Assembly (NCBI RefSeq): GCF_002093975.1
Contig: NZ_KZ084328.1
Location: 2,501-63,086 of the forward strand
Source of the DNA: Thermoactinospora rubra
GTDB taxonomy: Bacteria > Actinomycetota > Actinomycetes > Streptosporangiales > Streptosporangiaceae
Reading direction: 5' to 3'
Length of the DNA stretch: 60,586 nucleotides
Shown here: positions 1-15,074 of the stretch, in pieces
How positions within the stretch are numbered: position 1 is the first letter of the stretch
How the letters are laid out: each line of letters starts with the position of its first letter
Position numbers and translations under genes: made by a program
Notes under the pieces: model-generated
Told to the model about the DNA's origin: nothing
Database searches by the model: none
Seen by the model: only the letters and a program-made list of their open reading frames with translations

Positions 1-1
1 G

Positions 2-1138
2 TGGCTGCGACTCCCCTCGGCCGTGGCGATCGGCGTGGCCGCGGGCCTCCTCGCCGACCTCGGGCGCCGCCTGCATTCGCTTCCCGCCGGCGTGGCCGCC
101 GGTGCGCTGTTCGCCGTGCTCCCCTCGGTGTCCTACTACGGCGCCTTCGCCCGGTCCTACGCCTTCGCCGCGGCCGCGGTCGTCCTGAGCTTCCACACCC
201 TCCACGTCATGCAGTCGCGGTCGGCGCATGTGCGCTACGCCGCCGCCGTGGCCGCCGCCGGGGCCGGCCACCTGTTCGCGGTCCTCACCCTCCCCGCGCA
301 CCTCCTCCTGAAGCCACGAGGCCTCGCCAAGAGGATCGCCGCCCTCGCCGTCGGCTCCGTGCCCGCGATCGCCCTGGGTCTGCTCGGGTACGGCGAGCGG
401 CACGCGATCTCGTGGATTCCCCAGCGCGGCCCGGAGGTGTGGCTGAAGCTCCCGAAGATGGCCGCGGGCGACCCGATCGCCGGACCCCTGCTGTTCGCCC
501 TCGCCGTCGCGGGCGCGATCGTCCTCTTCCGTAAGGATCGGGCCTGGGCGGGCGCGGTGTCGTGCTGGCTCGTCCTCCCGCCCGTCCTCCTCCTGGCGGT
601 CTCCCACCTCCTCACCCCGGTCTACGTCGACCGGTACCTGTTCGTCACCGCTCCGGCGCTCGCCCTGCTGGCCGGCATCGCGGCCGCCGCCGTCTCGCGG
701 TACGCGGTCCCGGTCGTCCTCGCCCTGACCGTGGCCCTGTCCTGGCCTCAGCACGCCGAGCTGCGCGACGTCAACGGCCGCTTCGAGAACATCCCCTGGG
801 CCGTCGCCAAGATCCGTTCCCGTCCCGCCGACGCCCTCGTCTACGGCCAGAGCAGCCTGCGGACCGGGTTCCGCTACTACGCCCGCCCCGCGGACCTCCC
901 CGAGGACGCGCTCCTGGCCCGCCCAGCCCCCGACCCCACCGGTTTCGGCTATCCGGAAAAGCCAGACCTAGCCGCGCTCGATGGGCGCGACCAGGTCTGG
1001 GTGGTGTGGCGCGGCGGCCGGAGCGCCGGTCCGAGGCTGCCGCGCGTCGCTCAGCTTGCCCGGGCGGGCTACCGGATGACCGCCTCCTGGCAGTCCGGCG
1101 ACACGCCCGGACTCACCGTGGCCCTGTTCAGCCGGTGA
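2..1138 (+). CDS. GT-C type membrane glycosyltransferase (5' truncated by window edge)
   Basis: The reading frame is open from the first bases, so the true start lies outside the window; the first in-window start (GTG at 23) is inside a hydrophobic helix. The visible part has about eight hydrophobic segments rich in Ala, Leu and Val, with short Arg-containing loops, followed by a soluble C-terminal tail of about 130 residues. This matches the multi-spanning half of polyprenyl-phosphate-dependent GT-C (family 39-like) mannosyltransferases, in which the catalytic Asp loop is near the N-terminus and is therefore not visible here. The likely role is sugar transfer to a cell-envelope glycan or protein, which is inference. 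Its stop overlaps the convergent tyrS gene by 11 bases. Confidence 0.7.
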   Translation, partial: WLRLPSAVAIGVAAGLLADLGRRLHSLPAGVAAGALFAVLPSVSYYGAFARSYAFAAAAVVLSFHTLHVMQSRSAHVRYAAAVAAAGAGHLFAVLTLPAHLLLKPRGLAKRIAALAVGSVPAIALGLLGYGERHAISWIPQRGPEVWLKLPKMAAGDPIAGPLLFALAVAGAIVLFRKDRAWAGAVSCWLVLPPVLLLAVSHLLTPVYVDRYLFVTAPALALLAGIAAAAVSRYAVPVVLALTVALSWPQHAELRDVNGRFENIPWAVAKIRSRPADALVYGQSSLRTGFRYYARPADLPEDALLARPAPDPTGFGYPEKPDLAALDGRDQVWVVWRGGRSAGPRLPRVAQLARAGYRMTASWQSGDTPGLTVALFSR

Positions 1139-2405
1139 TTCCGGTGACCTCGACGCCGCCGATCGACTTCTTGCCGCGGCGCAGCACCAGGAACCGCCCG
1201 GCCAGCAGGTCCTCGGCCGTCGGCACGTACGCCTCGTCCGTGATGCGCACGTTGTTGAGGTACGCGCCGCCCTCCTTGACCGCGCGCCGGGCCTCCGACT
1301 TGGAGCCCACCAGCCCCGTCTCGGCCATGAGGTCCACGAACGGTGCGCCCAGCGACGCCACGCGCGCCGAGGGCACCTCGGCCAGCGCCGCCGCCAGCGT
1401 CGAGGCGCTCAGCTCCTCGAGCGCCCCCTGCCCGAACAGCGCCCTGGAGGCGGCGATCACCCGGTCGAGCTCCTCGCGGCCGTGCAGCAGCTCGGTGACG
1501 TCCTCGGCCAGCGCGCGCTGCGCCTCGCGAGCGAAGGGCCGCTCGGCCACGGCCTTCTCCAGCTCCTCGATCTCCTCGCGGGATTTGAAGGTGAACACCT
1601 TGAGGTAGTCGATCACCTTGCTGTCCTCGGCGTTGAGGAAGTACTGGTAGAACGCGTACGGCGAGGTCATCTCCGGGTCCAGCCACAGCGTGCCGGTGCC
1701 GGTCTTGCCGAACTTCTCCCCGTCGGCCTTGGTGATCAGCGGCAGCGTCATCGCGTGGACGTGCGCGCCCTCCACGCGGCGGATGAGGTCGACGCCCGCG
1801 GTGATGTTGCCCCACTGGTCGCTGCCGCCGATCTGCAGCGTGCAGCCGTGCCGGCGGTACAGCTCCAGGTAGTCGTTGGCCTGCAGGATCTGGTAGCTGA
1901 ACTCGGTGTAGCTGAGCCCCTCGCCGGCCAGGCGGGCGCTGACCGACTCGCGGGCCAGCATGCGGTTGACCGGGAAGTGCTTGCCGATGTCGCGCAGGAA
2001 GTCGATCGCCGACAGCTGCGCGGTCCAGTCGAGGTTGCTCACCATGACGGCCGGGTTACCGGGCGCGTCGAAGTCGAGGAAGCGGCTGACCTGGCCGCGC
2101 AGCCGCTCGACCCACCCGGCGACGACCTCGGTGTCGTTCAGCGTGCGCTCGGTGCTGCGCCCGCTGGGGTCGCCGATGAGCCCGGTGGCGCCGCCGACCA
2201 GCCCGATCGGCCGGTGCCCGGCCAGCTGGAAGCGGCGCAGGGTCAGCAGCGGCACGAAGTGGCCGACGTGCAGGGACGGCGCTGTCGGGTCGAAACCGGA
2301 ATAGACCGTGATCGGGCCCTCGGACAGCGCCTTGCGGAGGGCGTCGATGTCGGTGGACTGCGCGATCAGGCCTCGCCACGCGAGGTCGTCGAGGATGTCG
2401 GTCAC
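1128..2405 (-). CDS. tyrS: tyrosyl-tRNA synthetase
   Basis: Class I aminoacyl-tRNA synthetase that attaches tyrosine to tRNA-Tyr in the cytoplasm. The HIGH-type signature is HVGH at residues 46-49, the KMSKS-type loop is KFGKT at 231-235, and an S4 RNA-binding domain covers the last 60 or so residues. The 425-residue length is normal for the bacterial TyrS/TyrRS1 type. A GTG start at 2405 gives the conserved N-terminus [13 protein letters not shown]. The 3' end overlaps the convergent membrane glycosyltransferase gene by 11 bases. The 70-base gap upstream must hold its promoter; no T-box-like leader fits in that space. Confidence 0.97.
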   Translation of the reverse strand: MTDILDDLAWRGLIAQSTDIDALRKALSEGPITVYSGFDPTAPSLHVGHFVPLLTLRRFQLAGHRPIGLVGGATGLIGDPSGRSTERTLNDTEVVAGWVERLRGQVSRFLDFDAPGNPAVMVSNLDWTAQLSAIDFLRDIGKHFPVNRMLARESVSARLAGEGLSYTEFSYQILQANDYLELYRRHGCTLQIGGSDQWGNITAGVDLIRRVEGAHVHAMTLPLITKADGEKFGKTGTGTLWLDPEMTSPYAFYQYFLNAEDSKVIDYLKVFTFKSREEIEELEKAVAERPFAREAQRALAEDVTELLHGREELDRVIAASRALFGQGALEELSASTLAAALAEVPSARVASLGAPFVDLMAETGLVGSKSEARRAVKEGGAYLNNVRITDEAYVPTAEDLLAGRFLVLRRGKKSIGGVEVTGITG

Positions 2406-2475
2406 GGTTCCGGCTTTCTCAAGAGTTCTCGGGTTCGTTTCCAGGGTGCCCGACCACCTTACAGATCCGCGAACC

Positions 2476-3447
2476 TTAAGCGGAATCGGTGATCCACGCG
2501 GTGCCGCCCGAGGTCACCCCGTCGACGCGCAGGCCCATCGCGTGCAGTCGCTCAGCCGCCGACTCGCCGGGCAGCGTGCCGTACTCCGACACCAGCAGCC
2601 TGCCGCCCGCCTCCACCATGGACGTCAGCGCATGCCGTACCAGATCCGCGCGATGGTCGCGCGGCGCGCAGTCCAGCAGCACGTGGACGAAGGTGAACCG
2701 GCGGGGCGGGACGAAGGTCAGCGCGTTGCCCACCCAGAACCGGTCCGCCCAGTGCGGCAGCCGCCGCCGGGCCAGCTCGATCAGCCCGGGCGCGATGTCG
2801 ACGCCGTACGGCTCGACGGCGTGCCCGCGCTCGGCGGCCCAGTCCCGTATGCACTCGGCCAGGTAGCCGTTGGCGCAGCCGACGTCGAGGAAGGCGCCGT
2901 CCCGGTCGATCGCCTCGGCCAGGTGCGCCCGGCCGGCTCGCCAGTCCTCCTGCGTGCCGCCCTTGCCCGACTGCCCCCACGGCGTGGTCTCCCGCAGGTA
3001 GGCGGCCTCCAGGTGCCTGGCGTTGTCGGCGTGGTAACTCTCCTCGCTCTGCGTGCGGTACGCCTCGGCCGCGTCCAGCACGGCTCGCGCCTGCTCGCCG
3101 GACAGGGCCGCCGCCAGCTCCTCGGCCTCCATCTCGGCCAGCTCGACCTTCGCGTGGGGCCGGGAGCCGCGGTACGGCGCGCCCTCGGCGAAGGCGTACA
3201 GGTGCAGGCCGCCCTCCGACTCCGACACGGCCACGGAATGGACCCGCTGGATGCGGAACCCGTGGGTCCTGAGCGGGATGAGCAGCGCGGAGTCGAGCAG
3301 CCAGTGCTCGCCGGGCGCGACGTCGCCGGTCGGCAGGGAGGCGCCGGTGGCGGGGGCCACGACCCGCCCGGTGGGCAGGAACGGCACGAGGGTCAGGCGG
3401 CTGACCAGGTCGGCGGGCGGGTCGGCGTGGACGGGTCGGTAGGTCAT
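2476..3447 (-). CDS. SAM-dependent class I methyltransferase
   Basis: Protein of 323 residues with a Rossmann-type methyltransferase core. Motif I is seen as [15 protein letters not shown], followed by an acidic motif II ([11 protein letters not shown]) and a hydrophobic strand, [13 protein letters not shown]. The first ~120 residues form an extra N-terminal region with no recognised motif. The ATG at 3447 was chosen because sequence further upstream in frame has no coding character and crosses the start of a divergent gene. The substrate is unknown. It is separated by only 30 bases from the divergent PH-domain gene, so both promoters must be very compact or the transcripts leaderless. Confidence 0.8.
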   Translation of the reverse strand: MTYRPVHADPPADLVSRLTLVPFLPTGRVVAPATGASLPTGDVAPGEHWLLDSALLIPLRTHGFRIQRVHSVAVSESEGGLHLYAFAEGAPYRGSRPHAKVELAEMEAEELAAALSGEQARAVLDAAEAYRTQSEESYHADNARHLEAAYLRETTPWGQSGKGGTQEDWRAGRAHLAEAIDRDGAFLDVGCANGYLAECIRDWAAERGHAVEPYGVDIAPGLIELARRRLPHWADRFWVGNALTFVPPRRFTFVHVLLDCAPRDHRADLVRHALTSMVEAGGRLLVSEYGTLPGESAAERLHAMGLRVDGVTSGGTAWITDSA

Positions 3448-3477
3448 TCCCCGAACGCTGCCATAGGCTCGGTAGCC

Positions 3478-3891
3478 GTGTGGAGGGTTCGTCGTGAGGT
3501 GCTCGCCGTCAAGGTCCTGGCCGCGGTGGTCAGCGCGGCCTTGGGCGTCTTCTGGTATGCGAGCGGCGACGTCCGCGGCGTGATCCTGGCCGTGCCCGCG
3601 ACGCTGCTGCTGGGCGCGATGGCGCTGCGCGACGTTCTGGTCCCGGTACGGCTGACCGCCGACGAGTCGGGCATCACGGTGGTCCACGGCTACGCGGGCA
3701 GGCGGCACGTGCCGTGGGAGCAGATCGACGACATCAAGGTCGACGTGCGCAGGCGGTTCGGCTTGCGCAGCGAGATGCTGGAGATCGACACGGGCGACAA
3801 CCTGCACATCTTCAGCGCCGGCGAGCTGGGCGCCTCGCCCACGGGGGTGGCCGCCGAGCTGCGGCGCAGGGCCAGGAACGGATCCGGCTAG
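3478..3891 (+). CDS. PH-domain membrane protein
   Basis: Small protein of 137 residues. Two hydrophobic helices near residues 9-47 are followed by a beta-rich domain with the pattern seen in bacterial PH (bPH_6-like) proteins: RLTADESGITVVHGYAGR, then VPWEQIDDIKV and a final helix. Such proteins are common in actinobacteria near membrane or cell-division genes; the molecular role is not established. The GTG at 3478 gives MWRVRREVLAVKVL, a positively charged lead into the first helix. Divergently placed to the methyltransferase gene. Confidence 0.8.
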   Translation: MWRVRREVLAVKVLAAVVSAALGVFWYASGDVRGVILAVPATLLLGAMALRDVLVPVRLTADESGITVVHGYAGRRHVPWEQIDDIKVDVRRRFGLRSEMLEIDTGDNLHIFSAGELGASPTGVAAELRRRARNGSG

Positions 3892-3923
3892 CCTCGCGAG
3901 ATCGCCTGTGCCACGATCCCGGT

Positions 3924-4208
3924 GTGTCGGACTCGGGATCGGCTTCCTCGCACCGCGGCACGATCTTCCTGCTCAATGTCAACGAGTCGGGCCTGCTGCC
4001 GGCGGGCAAGGACGACGTCGCCACCTGCCGTGCCCAGCTCGACACCGGCCCGGCGGGCGACGCGCTGGAGGTCGGCAAGGACGTCAAGGCCGGCTCGGCC
4101 TTCTGCTTCCAGACCAGCGAGAAGGCCCTCGCGCTGGTCACCGTCGTGCAGGCAGGCCCCGAGGCCGACCTGCGGCTGTCACTGGAGCTTTGGCCCCCGG
4201 GGACGTGA
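3924..4208 (+). CDS. hypothetical protein, possibly the C-terminal remnant of a larger protein
   Basis: A 94-residue frame beginning with GTG at 3924. It has beta-rich character ([29 protein letters not shown]), two cysteines and no signal peptide or membrane helix. Codon use has the high-GC third positions of real genes. The sequence resembles an extracellular end domain of the sort attached to actinobacterial membrane kinases, which would make this a detached fragment, but I cannot confirm a family. It overlaps the 3' end of the convergent glycosylase gene by 30 bases. Existence as an expressed gene is uncertain. Confidence 0.5.
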   Translation: MSDSGSASSHRGTIFLLNVNESGLLPAGKDDVATCRAQLDTGPAGDALEVGKDVKAGSAFCFQTSEKALALVTVVQAGPEADLRLSLELWPPGT

Positions 4209-4793
4209 CCTCCGGTACGGCGAGACGGTCGGGTCGCCCTCGATCCAGAAGCGCCACGGCACGTCCATCGCCGTGGAGATCCCGGTGCGGGGCCCGCAGG
4301 AGACCTCCTTCGGGTCCGGCGGGCAGCCGGCCAGCACGTTGCCGATCATGTCGATGCCGTTCTCGGCCCGGGCGAAGCCAAAGGCCATGGCCAGCCGTGC
4401 CGGGCCGCGAGCCAGGTCGCGGTCACCCGCGCCGGGCCGCCGCGCCCGCGCCACCTCCACGCCGCCGATCACCTCGCCCGCCCGCAGCAGGACGGCCGAG
4501 CCGTGCCCCTCGGGCAGACAGACGAGGTTGGCGCAGAAGTGCATGCCGTAGGTGAAGTACACGTACAGGTGGCCGGGCGGGCCGAACATGACGGCGTTGC
4601 GCTTGGTCATGCCCCGGTAGGTGTGGGCCGCCGGGTCCTCGCCCGGCAGGCCGTACGCCTCGACCTCCGTCAGCCGCATCGCCACGCCGCCGTGCACGAG
4701 CACCCGGCCGAGCAGGTCGGGCGCCACCTCGCTGGCGTGCCGGGCGAAGAAGCCGCGGGGCAGCGGCTCGGTGGTCAGGAACCCGCCGCCCAT
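4179..4793 (-). CDS. 3-methyladenine DNA glycosylase (AAG/MPG family)
   Basis: Protein of 204 residues of the alkyladenine DNA glycosylase family, which excises 3-methyladenine and other alkylated or deaminated purines in base excision repair. Family landmarks are [10 protein letters not shown], the catalytic-loop stretch RLTEVEAYG (Glu activates water), [15 protein letters not shown] and the Tyr-rich [16 protein letters not shown] strand. Length is typical for bacterial members. The ATG at 4793 lies inside the 3' end of argH (19-base overlap), so it is probably translated as the last gene of the arg transcript although functionally unrelated. Confidence 0.93.
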   Translation of the reverse strand: MGGGFLTTEPLPRGFFARHASEVAPDLLGRVLVHGGVAMRLTEVEAYGLPGEDPAAHTYRGMTKRNAVMFGPPGHLYVYFTYGMHFCANLVCLPEGHGSAVLLRAGEVIGGVEVARARRPGAGDRDLARGPARLAMAFGFARAENGIDMIGNVLAGCPPDPKEVSCGPRTGISTAMDVPWRFWIEGDPTVSPYRRSRPRGPKLQ

Positions 4794-6190
4794 GCCGCCT
4801 GCGCGTCGACCGTCTCCCGCAGCGCGGCCAGCTGGTCGCGCACCCGGTCGGGGGCGGTGCCGCCGTGGGCCTTGCGCGCCGCGAGCGCGCCCGGCACGCT
4901 GAGCACGTCGCGCACGTCGGGCGTGAGGTGCGGGGAGACCTTCTGCATCTCCTCATCCGACAGGTCGCCGAGGTCGCAGTCGTTGACCTGGCAGTAGACC
5001 ACCAGGTGGCCGACGGCCTCGTGCGCCTCGCGGAACGGCACGCCCTTGCGCACCAGCAGCTCGGCCAGGTCGGTGGCCAGCGCGTAGCCGTCGGAGGCGG
5101 TGGCCGCGAGCCGGTCGACGTTGACCCGCATGGTGGAGACCAGCCCGGCCATGGCGGGCAGGACCAGCAGCAGCGTGTCGACGGTGTCGAACACGGGCTC
5201 CTTGTCCTCCTGCAGGTCGCGGTTGTAGGTGAGCGGCAGGCCCTTCAGCGTGGTCAGCAGCGAGGTCAGGTTGCCGATGAGCCGCCCGGACTTGCCGCGC
5301 GCCAGCTCCGCCACGTCGGGGTTCTTCTTCTGCGGCATGATCGACGAGCCGGTGGAGTAGGCGTCGTCCATCTCGATCCAGCGGAACTCCTGGGAGGCCC
5401 ACAGAACGATCTCCTCGCCCAGCCGCGACAGGTGCACGCCGATCAGCGCCGCGTCGAAGAGGAACTCGGCGGCGAAGTCGCGGTCGGCCACCGCGTCCAT
5501 CGAGTTGGGCGCGGCCGAGTCGAACCCGAGCTCCTGGGCGACCTGGACCGGGTCGAGCGGCAGCGAGGAGCCCGCCAGCGCGCCGGAGCCGAGCGGCGAG
5601 ACCGCCGCCCGCCGGTCCCAGTCGCGCAGCCGGTCGACGTCGCGCGCGAACGCGTGGACGTGCGCCAGCAGCTGGTGGCCGAAGGAGACCGGCTGGGCGT
5701 GCTGCAGGTGCGTCATGCCCGGCGCGGCCACCTCGGCGTGGCGCTCGGCCTGCGCCATCAGCGCCGTCTCCAGCTCCACCAGGCGCGAGACGATCGCGCG
5801 GACGTGGTCGCGCAGGTAGAGCCGAAGGTCGGTGGCGATCTGGTCGTTGCGGCTGCGGCCGGCCCGCAGCTTGCCGCCCAGCGAGCCCAGGCGCTCCAGC
5901 AGGCCGCGCTCCAGCGCGGTGTGGACGTCCTCGTCGGCGACCGTCGGCCGGAACTCGCCCGCCTTGCAGGCCCGCTCCAGGTCGTCCAGCGCGCCGATCA
6001 TCCGGCCGAGCTCGTCGTCGGTCAGCAGCCCGGCCCGGTGCAGCACCCGCGCGTGCGCGCGGGAGGCCGCCAGGTCGTACGGCACCAGCCGCCAGTCGAA
6101 GTGCACGCTGACCGACAGTCTCGCCAGCGCGTCCGACGGGCCGCTCTCGAACCGCCCGCCCCACAGCCGCATCGGCCCCTTGTCACTCAT
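4775..6190 (-). CDS. argH: argininosuccinate lyase
   Basis: Final step of arginine biosynthesis: argininosuccinate to arginine plus fumarate. 471 residues, normal length. The fumarase/lyase superfamily signature [12 protein letters not shown] sits at residues 281-292 and carries the catalytic Ser loop; THLQHAQP near 160-167 provides the second catalytic histidine region. The N-terminus (MRLWGGRF) is typical for ArgH. It starts 11 bases after argG ends and is the last biosynthetic gene of the leftward arg operon. Confidence 0.98.
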   Translation of the reverse strand: MSDKGPMRLWGGRFESGPSDALARLSVSVHFDWRLVPYDLAASRAHARVLHRAGLLTDDELGRMIGALDDLERACKAGEFRPTVADEDVHTALERGLLERLGSLGGKLRAGRSRNDQIATDLRLYLRDHVRAIVSRLVELETALMAQAERHAEVAAPGMTHLQHAQPVSFGHQLLAHVHAFARDVDRLRDWDRRAAVSPLGSGALAGSSLPLDPVQVAQELGFDSAAPNSMDAVADRDFAAEFLFDAALIGVHLSRLGEEIVLWASQEFRWIEMDDAYSTGSSIMPQKKNPDVAELARGKSGRLIGNLTSLLTTLKGLPLTYNRDLQEDKEPVFDTVDTLLLVLPAMAGLVSTMRVNVDRLAATASDGYALATDLAELLVRKGVPFREAHEAVGHLVVYCQVNDCDLGDLSDEEMQKVSPHLTPDVRDVLSVPGALAARKAHGGTAPDRVRDQLAALRETVDAQAAWAAGS

Positions 6191-6201
6191 GGTCGTCGAT
6201 C

Positions 6202-7401
6202 CTAGTGCCGCTTGGCGTCCCGGGCCGCCGCGATCTTCGAGGGCAGGGCGAACAGCTGCACGAAGCCCTTGGCCAGGGACTGGTCGAAGGTGTCGCCGGT
6301 GTCGTAGGTGGCCAGGGAGAAGTCGTACAGCGACTCCTCCGAGCGCCGCCCGGTGACCACGGCCCGGCCGCCGTGCAGGGTCATGCGGATGTCGCCGGAG
6401 ACGTGCCGCTGCGCCTCGGCGATGAAGGCGTCCAGGGCGCGCTTGAGCGGCGAGAACCACAGCCCGTCGTAGACCAGCTCGCTCCAGCGCTGGTCCACGC
6501 CCCGCTTGAAGCGGGCCAGGTCGCGCTCGACGGTGACGTTCTCCAGCTCCATGTGGGCGGTGATCAGCGCGATCGCGGCGGGCGCCTCGTAGACCTCGCG
6601 CGACTTGATGCCGACCAGGCGGTCCTCGACCATGTCGATCCGGCCCACCCCCTGGGCGCCCGCGCGCCTGTTCAGCTCTCCGATGATCTGGTACGGCGTG
6701 AGCGGCCGCCCGTCCAGGGCCACCGGGACGCCCGCCTCGAAGGTGACGACGACCTCGTCGGGCTCGCGCGGCCGGGCCGGGTCGGCGGTGTAGGAGTAGA
6801 CCTCCTCGGTCGGGCCGTTCCAGATGTCCTCCAGGAAGCCGGTCTCCACGGCGCGGCCCCACAGGTTCTGGTCGATGGAGAACGGGTTCTTCTTGCTGGT
6901 CTCGATCGGCAGGCCCCTGGCCTCGGCATACTCGATGGCCTTGTCCCGGGTCCAGGCGAAGTCGCGCGCCGGGGCGACCACCTTCAGGTCGGGGGCGAGC
7001 GCGGCCAGGCCGGCCTCGAAGCGGACCTGGTCGTTGCCCTTGCCGGTGCAGCCGTGCGCGACGACCGTGCCGCCGACTTGCTTGGCCGCGCTGACCAGGT
7101 GCTTGACGATCAGCGGGCGGGACAGCGAGGAGACCAGCGGGTAGCGGTCCATGTAGAGGGCGTTGGCCTGGAGCGCGGGCACGCAGAAGTCGGCGGCGAA
7201 CTCCTCCTTGGCGTCCACCACGATCGACTCGACCGCGCCGCAGTCGATGGCGCGCTTTTGCACGACCTCCATGTCCTCGCCGCCCTGGCCCAGGTCCACG
7301 GCCACGGCGACGACCTCGGCGTTCATCTTCTCGGCCAGATACGGGATGGCCACGGAAGTGTCCAGGCCCCCGGAGTAGGCCAGCACGACCCGCTCGGTCA
7401 T
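6202..7401 (-). CDS. argG: argininosuccinate synthase
   Basis: ATP-dependent condensation of citrulline with aspartate. 399 residues. The N-terminal PP-loop AYSGGLDTS at residues 8-16 binds ATP; downstream motifs such as [14 protein letters not shown] and the product-binding EGGYM-equivalent regions are in family order. A GTG exists six bases further upstream (7407), but the ribosome-binding sequence AAAGGAG is 9 bases before the ATG at 7401 and only 1 base before the GTG, so the ATG was chosen. The start lies 2 bases past the argR stop, indicating coupled translation. Confidence 0.98.
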   Translation of the reverse strand: MTERVVLAYSGGLDTSVAIPYLAEKMNAEVVAVAVDLGQGGEDMEVVQKRAIDCGAVESIVVDAKEEFAADFCVPALQANALYMDRYPLVSSLSRPLIVKHLVSAAKQVGGTVVAHGCTGKGNDQVRFEAGLAALAPDLKVVAPARDFAWTRDKAIEYAEARGLPIETSKKNPFSIDQNLWGRAVETGFLEDIWNGPTEEVYSYTADPARPREPDEVVVTFEAGVPVALDGRPLTPYQIIGELNRRAGAQGVGRIDMVEDRLVGIKSREVYEAPAAIALITAHMELENVTVERDLARFKRGVDQRWSELVYDGLWFSPLKRALDAFIAEAQRHVSGDIRMTLHGGRAVVTGRRSEESLYDFSLATYDTGDTFDQSLAKGFVQLFALPSKIAAARDAKRH

Positions 7402-7403
7402 GG

Positions 7404-10006
<2,603 letters not shown>

Positions 10007-10007
<1 letters not shown>

Positions 10008-10872
10008 CAGGGCATCACCATCGTTCCGATTCCTTGGTCGGTGAAGATCTCCAGCAGCAGCGCGTGGGGGACGCGCCCGTCGAGCACGTGCGCCTGGGGG
10101 ACGCCGCCGCGCACCGCCGTCAGGCAGGCCTCCATCTTCGGCACCATCCCGCTGGACAGGGTGGGCAGCAGCTCCTCCAGCTCCTTGGCCTTCAGGTGGC
10201 TGATGACGGTGGTGTCGTCGGGCCAGTTGGCGTACAGGCCCGCCACGTCGGTGAGCACGATGAGCTTGTGGGCCTGGAGGGCGACGGCCAGCGCGGCGGC
10301 CGCGGTGTCGGCGTTTACGTTGTAGATTTCCCCGTCGTCTCCGGCGGCGACGCTGGAGACCACGGGGATGCGGCCGTCGTCGAGCAGGGCCCGCACGGCG
10401 CCCGGGTTGACCGCCACGACCTCGCCGACCTGGCCGATGTCGACCTTCTCGCCGTCGACCACGGCGTGCTTGCGCTCGGCGACGAACAGCCGCGCGTCCT
10501 CGCCCGACATGCCGACCGCGAAGGGGCCGTGCCGGTTGATCAGGCCGACGACCTCGCGGTTGACCTGGCCGACCAGCACCATCCGCACCACCTGCATGGC
10601 CTCGGGCGTGGTCACCCGCAGCCCGGCGGTGAAGCGCGACTCGATGCCCTGCAGGGCCAGTTGCCTGCTGATCTGCGGGCCGCCGCCGTGCACCACGACC
10701 GGCTTCAGGCCCGCGTAGCGCAGGAACACCACGTCCTCGGCGAAGCGCTCGCGCAGGGACTCCTCGGTCATGGCGTTGCCGCCGTACTTGACGACGACCG
10801 TGGCGCCGTGGAAGCGGGCCAGCCACGGCAGCGCCTCGATGAGGATCTCCGCCTTCTCCTGCATGACGTGCC

Positions 10873-10876
<4 letters not shown>
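10007..10876 (-). CDS. argB: acetylglutamate kinase
   Basis: Phosphorylates N-acetylglutamate and is the usual feedback-controlled step. 289 residues from the ATG at 10876, which overlaps the argJ stop as ATGA. A second ATG at 10864 has a better ribosome-binding site (GAGG six bases upstream) and may be the real start, giving 285 residues. Kinase-family motifs are [20 protein letters not shown] and [11 protein letters not shown]. The N-terminal helix before the kinase fold ([18 protein letters not shown]) is the type linked to arginine-sensitive hexameric enzymes, so arginine inhibition is likely (inference). Confidence 0.97.
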
Positions 10877-13076
<2,200 letters not shown>

Positions 13077-13120
13077 TCATGTTCTTACCTTGAGATAGAT
13101 GATGCACGGTGACGGATGTA

Positions 13121-13134
13121 CATGCAAACGCATG
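13121..13134. promoter_or_regulatory. possible second, weaker ARG half-box pair
   Basis: CATGC-AAAC-GCATG is a second perfect 5-base inverted repeat with a 4-base spacer, 65 bases (about six helical turns) upstream of the main ARG box. It deviates from the consensus in the outer bases. ArgR often binds two boxes, so this could be an auxiliary site. Confidence 0.35.
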
Positions 13135-13224
13135 CTCGCATGGCGAGACGGCGCGCCGGTGGAGCCTCGGTGGAGCCTCGATGGGACGTCGATAGAACAA
13201 GGCTCTGTTCCGGTCTAGCGAGGC

Positions 13225-13242
13225 GTACCTACCGGTCGGTAC
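13225..13242. promoter_or_regulatory. palindromic operator of TetR-family type
   Basis: An 18-base near-palindrome, GTACC-T-ACCGGT-C-GGTAC, with only one mismatched pair, sits 42 bases before the acyl-CoA ligase start. The ACC..GGT core with outer GTACC/GGTAC arms is typical of operators bound by TetR-family repressors of lipid metabolism genes. No regulator gene is adjacent, so it would be controlled from elsewhere. Confidence 0.55.
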
Positions 13243-13283
13243 TGTGAAAATTCCCCGACACGTCATCGCTGGAGTCGCGAAGC

Positions 13284-14936
13284 ATGAGCCCTACGCACGC
13301 CCAAGTCGAAGCCCAGCTCACCGCACCCGGTCAGCTCTTCGAGATGGAGGAGATCGACGGCACCGGGATCCGCGCCTGGAAACACGCCCCGGCCCACTTC
13401 CGTGCGTTGCTCGAGACGAGCCGCTTCCACGGCGACAAGCTCTTCCTGGCCTACGAGGACGAGCACATCACCTTCGAGGAGCACTTCCGCCTCGCCGCGA
13501 CGCTGTCGCGCCGGCTGGTGGAGGAGTACGGCGTGGCCAAGGGCGACCGCGTGGCCATCGCCATGCGCAACTACCCCGAGTGGGTGATCTCCTTCTCCGC
13601 CGCACTGGCGGCCGGGGCGATAGCCGTACCGCTGAACGCCTGGTGGACCGAGCAGGAGCTGGCCTACGGCATCGGCGACTCGGGCGCCAAGGTCGTCATC
13701 GCCGACGACGAGCGGGCCGGGCGGCTCGCCGGCACCGGGGTGCCCGTGATCGTGGCGCGCACCGCCCAGTGGACCGAACTGCTCGGCGACGTCAAGCCCG
13801 ACGTGACGCTGCCGGAGGTCGAGCTGTCCCCCGACGACCCGGCGACGATCTTCTACACCTCCGGCACGACCGGCCACCCCAAGGGCGCGCTGGGCAGCCA
13901 CCGCAACCTCGGCCAGTCGCCCATGACCGTGGCCTACGGGCTGATGCGCACCGCCGCTCTGATGGGCAAGGACGTCGGCGCCTCGCTCGGCCAGCGCCGC
14001 GTCACGCTGCTGACCGTGCCGCTGTTCCACGTGACCGGCTGCTTCTCGGCGCTGACCCCGTCGATGTTCGGCGGCTCGGGGCTGGTGCTGATGTACAAGT
14101 GGGACCCCGAGCGGGCGCTGCAGCTCATCGAGCGGGAGAAGGTCACCACCATGATCGGGGTGCCCACCAACGCCTGGCAGCTGATGTCCCACCCCGACCT
14201 GGACAAGTACGACCTGTCCTCGCTGACCACCCTCGGGTACGGCGGCGCCCCCGCCCCGCCCAAGCTGCTGGAGCGCATCGGCGAGAACCTGCCGCAGCGC
14301 GCGGCCACCAACGGGTACGGCATGACCGAGACCACGGCGCTGGCCATCGGCAACGGCGGGCCCGACTACCACGCCAGGCCCGACAGCATCGGCCGCCCGG
14401 TCCCCGTGGTCGACGTGCGCGTGGTCGACCCCATGGGCAACGTGCTGCCGCCCGGCGAGGTGGGCGAGCTGTGCGTGCGCGGGCCGAACGTCATCATGGG
14501 CTACTGGAACAAGCCCGAGGCCACCGCGCAGACCTTCGTCGACGGCTGGCTGCACACCGGCGACCTGGCCAAGATCGACGAGGAGGGCTTCGTCTACATC
14601 GTCGACCGGGCCAAGGACATGGTCATCCGCGGCGGCGAGAACGTCTACTGCGCGGAGGTGGAGGCGGCGCTGTTCGAGCACCCGGCCGTGGACGACGTCG
14701 CGGTCATCGGCGTGCCGCACGACGAGCTGGGCGAGGAGGTCGGCGCGGTGATCCGGCCGGTCGCCGGCGCGAGCGTCACGCCGCGGGAGCTGACCGAGTT
14801 CCTCACCGGGCGGATCGCCAAGTTCAAGATCCCCCAGCACTACTGGTTCCGCGACGCCGAGCTGCCGCGCAACCCCGGCGGGAAGATCCTCAAGACGCAC
14901 CTGCGTCGCGAGGTGCTCGGCGATCACCGCGGTTAG
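13284..14936 (+). CDS. class I AMP-dependent acyl-CoA synthetase / ligase
   Basis: 550-residue adenylate-forming enzyme that activates a carboxylic acid with ATP and transfers it to CoA. The phosphate-binding loop YTSGTTGHPKG is at residues 191-201, the aromatic/adenine motif is YGMTETTAL, the WLHTGDLAKID hinge and the C-terminal catalytic lysine region NPGGKILKTHLRR are present. Substrate is probably a medium or long fatty acid, or a related acid (inference from family only). GGAG lies 9 bases before the ATG. It is transcribed divergently from argC, with a TetR-type palindrome in its promoter and a stem-loop terminator after it. Confidence 0.9.
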   Translation: MSPTHAQVEAQLTAPGQLFEMEEIDGTGIRAWKHAPAHFRALLETSRFHGDKLFLAYEDEHITFEEHFRLAATLSRRLVEEYGVAKGDRVAIAMRNYPEWVISFSAALAAGAIAVPLNAWWTEQELAYGIGDSGAKVVIADDERAGRLAGTGVPVIVARTAQWTELLGDVKPDVTLPEVELSPDDPATIFYTSGTTGHPKGALGSHRNLGQSPMTVAYGLMRTAALMGKDVGASLGQRRVTLLTVPLFHVTGCFSALTPSMFGGSGLVLMYKWDPERALQLIEREKVTTMIGVPTNAWQLMSHPDLDKYDLSSLTTLGYGGAPAPPKLLERIGENLPQRAATNGYGMTETTALAIGNGGPDYHARPDSIGRPVPVVDVRVVDPMGNVLPPGEVGELCVRGPNVIMGYWNKPEATAQTFVDGWLHTGDLAKIDEEGFVYIVDRAKDMVIRGGENVYCAEVEAALFEHPAVDDVAVIGVPHDELGEEVGAVIRPVAGASVTPRELTEFLTGRIAKFKIPQHYWFRDAELPRNPGGKILKTHLRREVLGDHRG

Positions 14937-14977
14937 CGCCGCGGCCGCCGGCGACCGCGGCGCGCAACCGGGCCTGT

Positions 14978-15010
14978 GGGAGCGCGGCAGCGACTCGCCG
15001 CCGCGCTCCC
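14978..15010 (+). terminator. stem-loop terminator after acyl-CoA ligase
   Basis: GGGAGCGCGGC pairs perfectly with GCCGCGCTCCC across an 11-base loop, 41 bases after the ligase stop. There is no T-tract, as is common in actinobacteria. Confidence 0.6.
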
Positions 15011-15074
15011 GGTCGAATCCGGCGGCACCCATGACGGGCTCGCAGACGAGGATGCCGTGCTGGAGGGCATCGGC

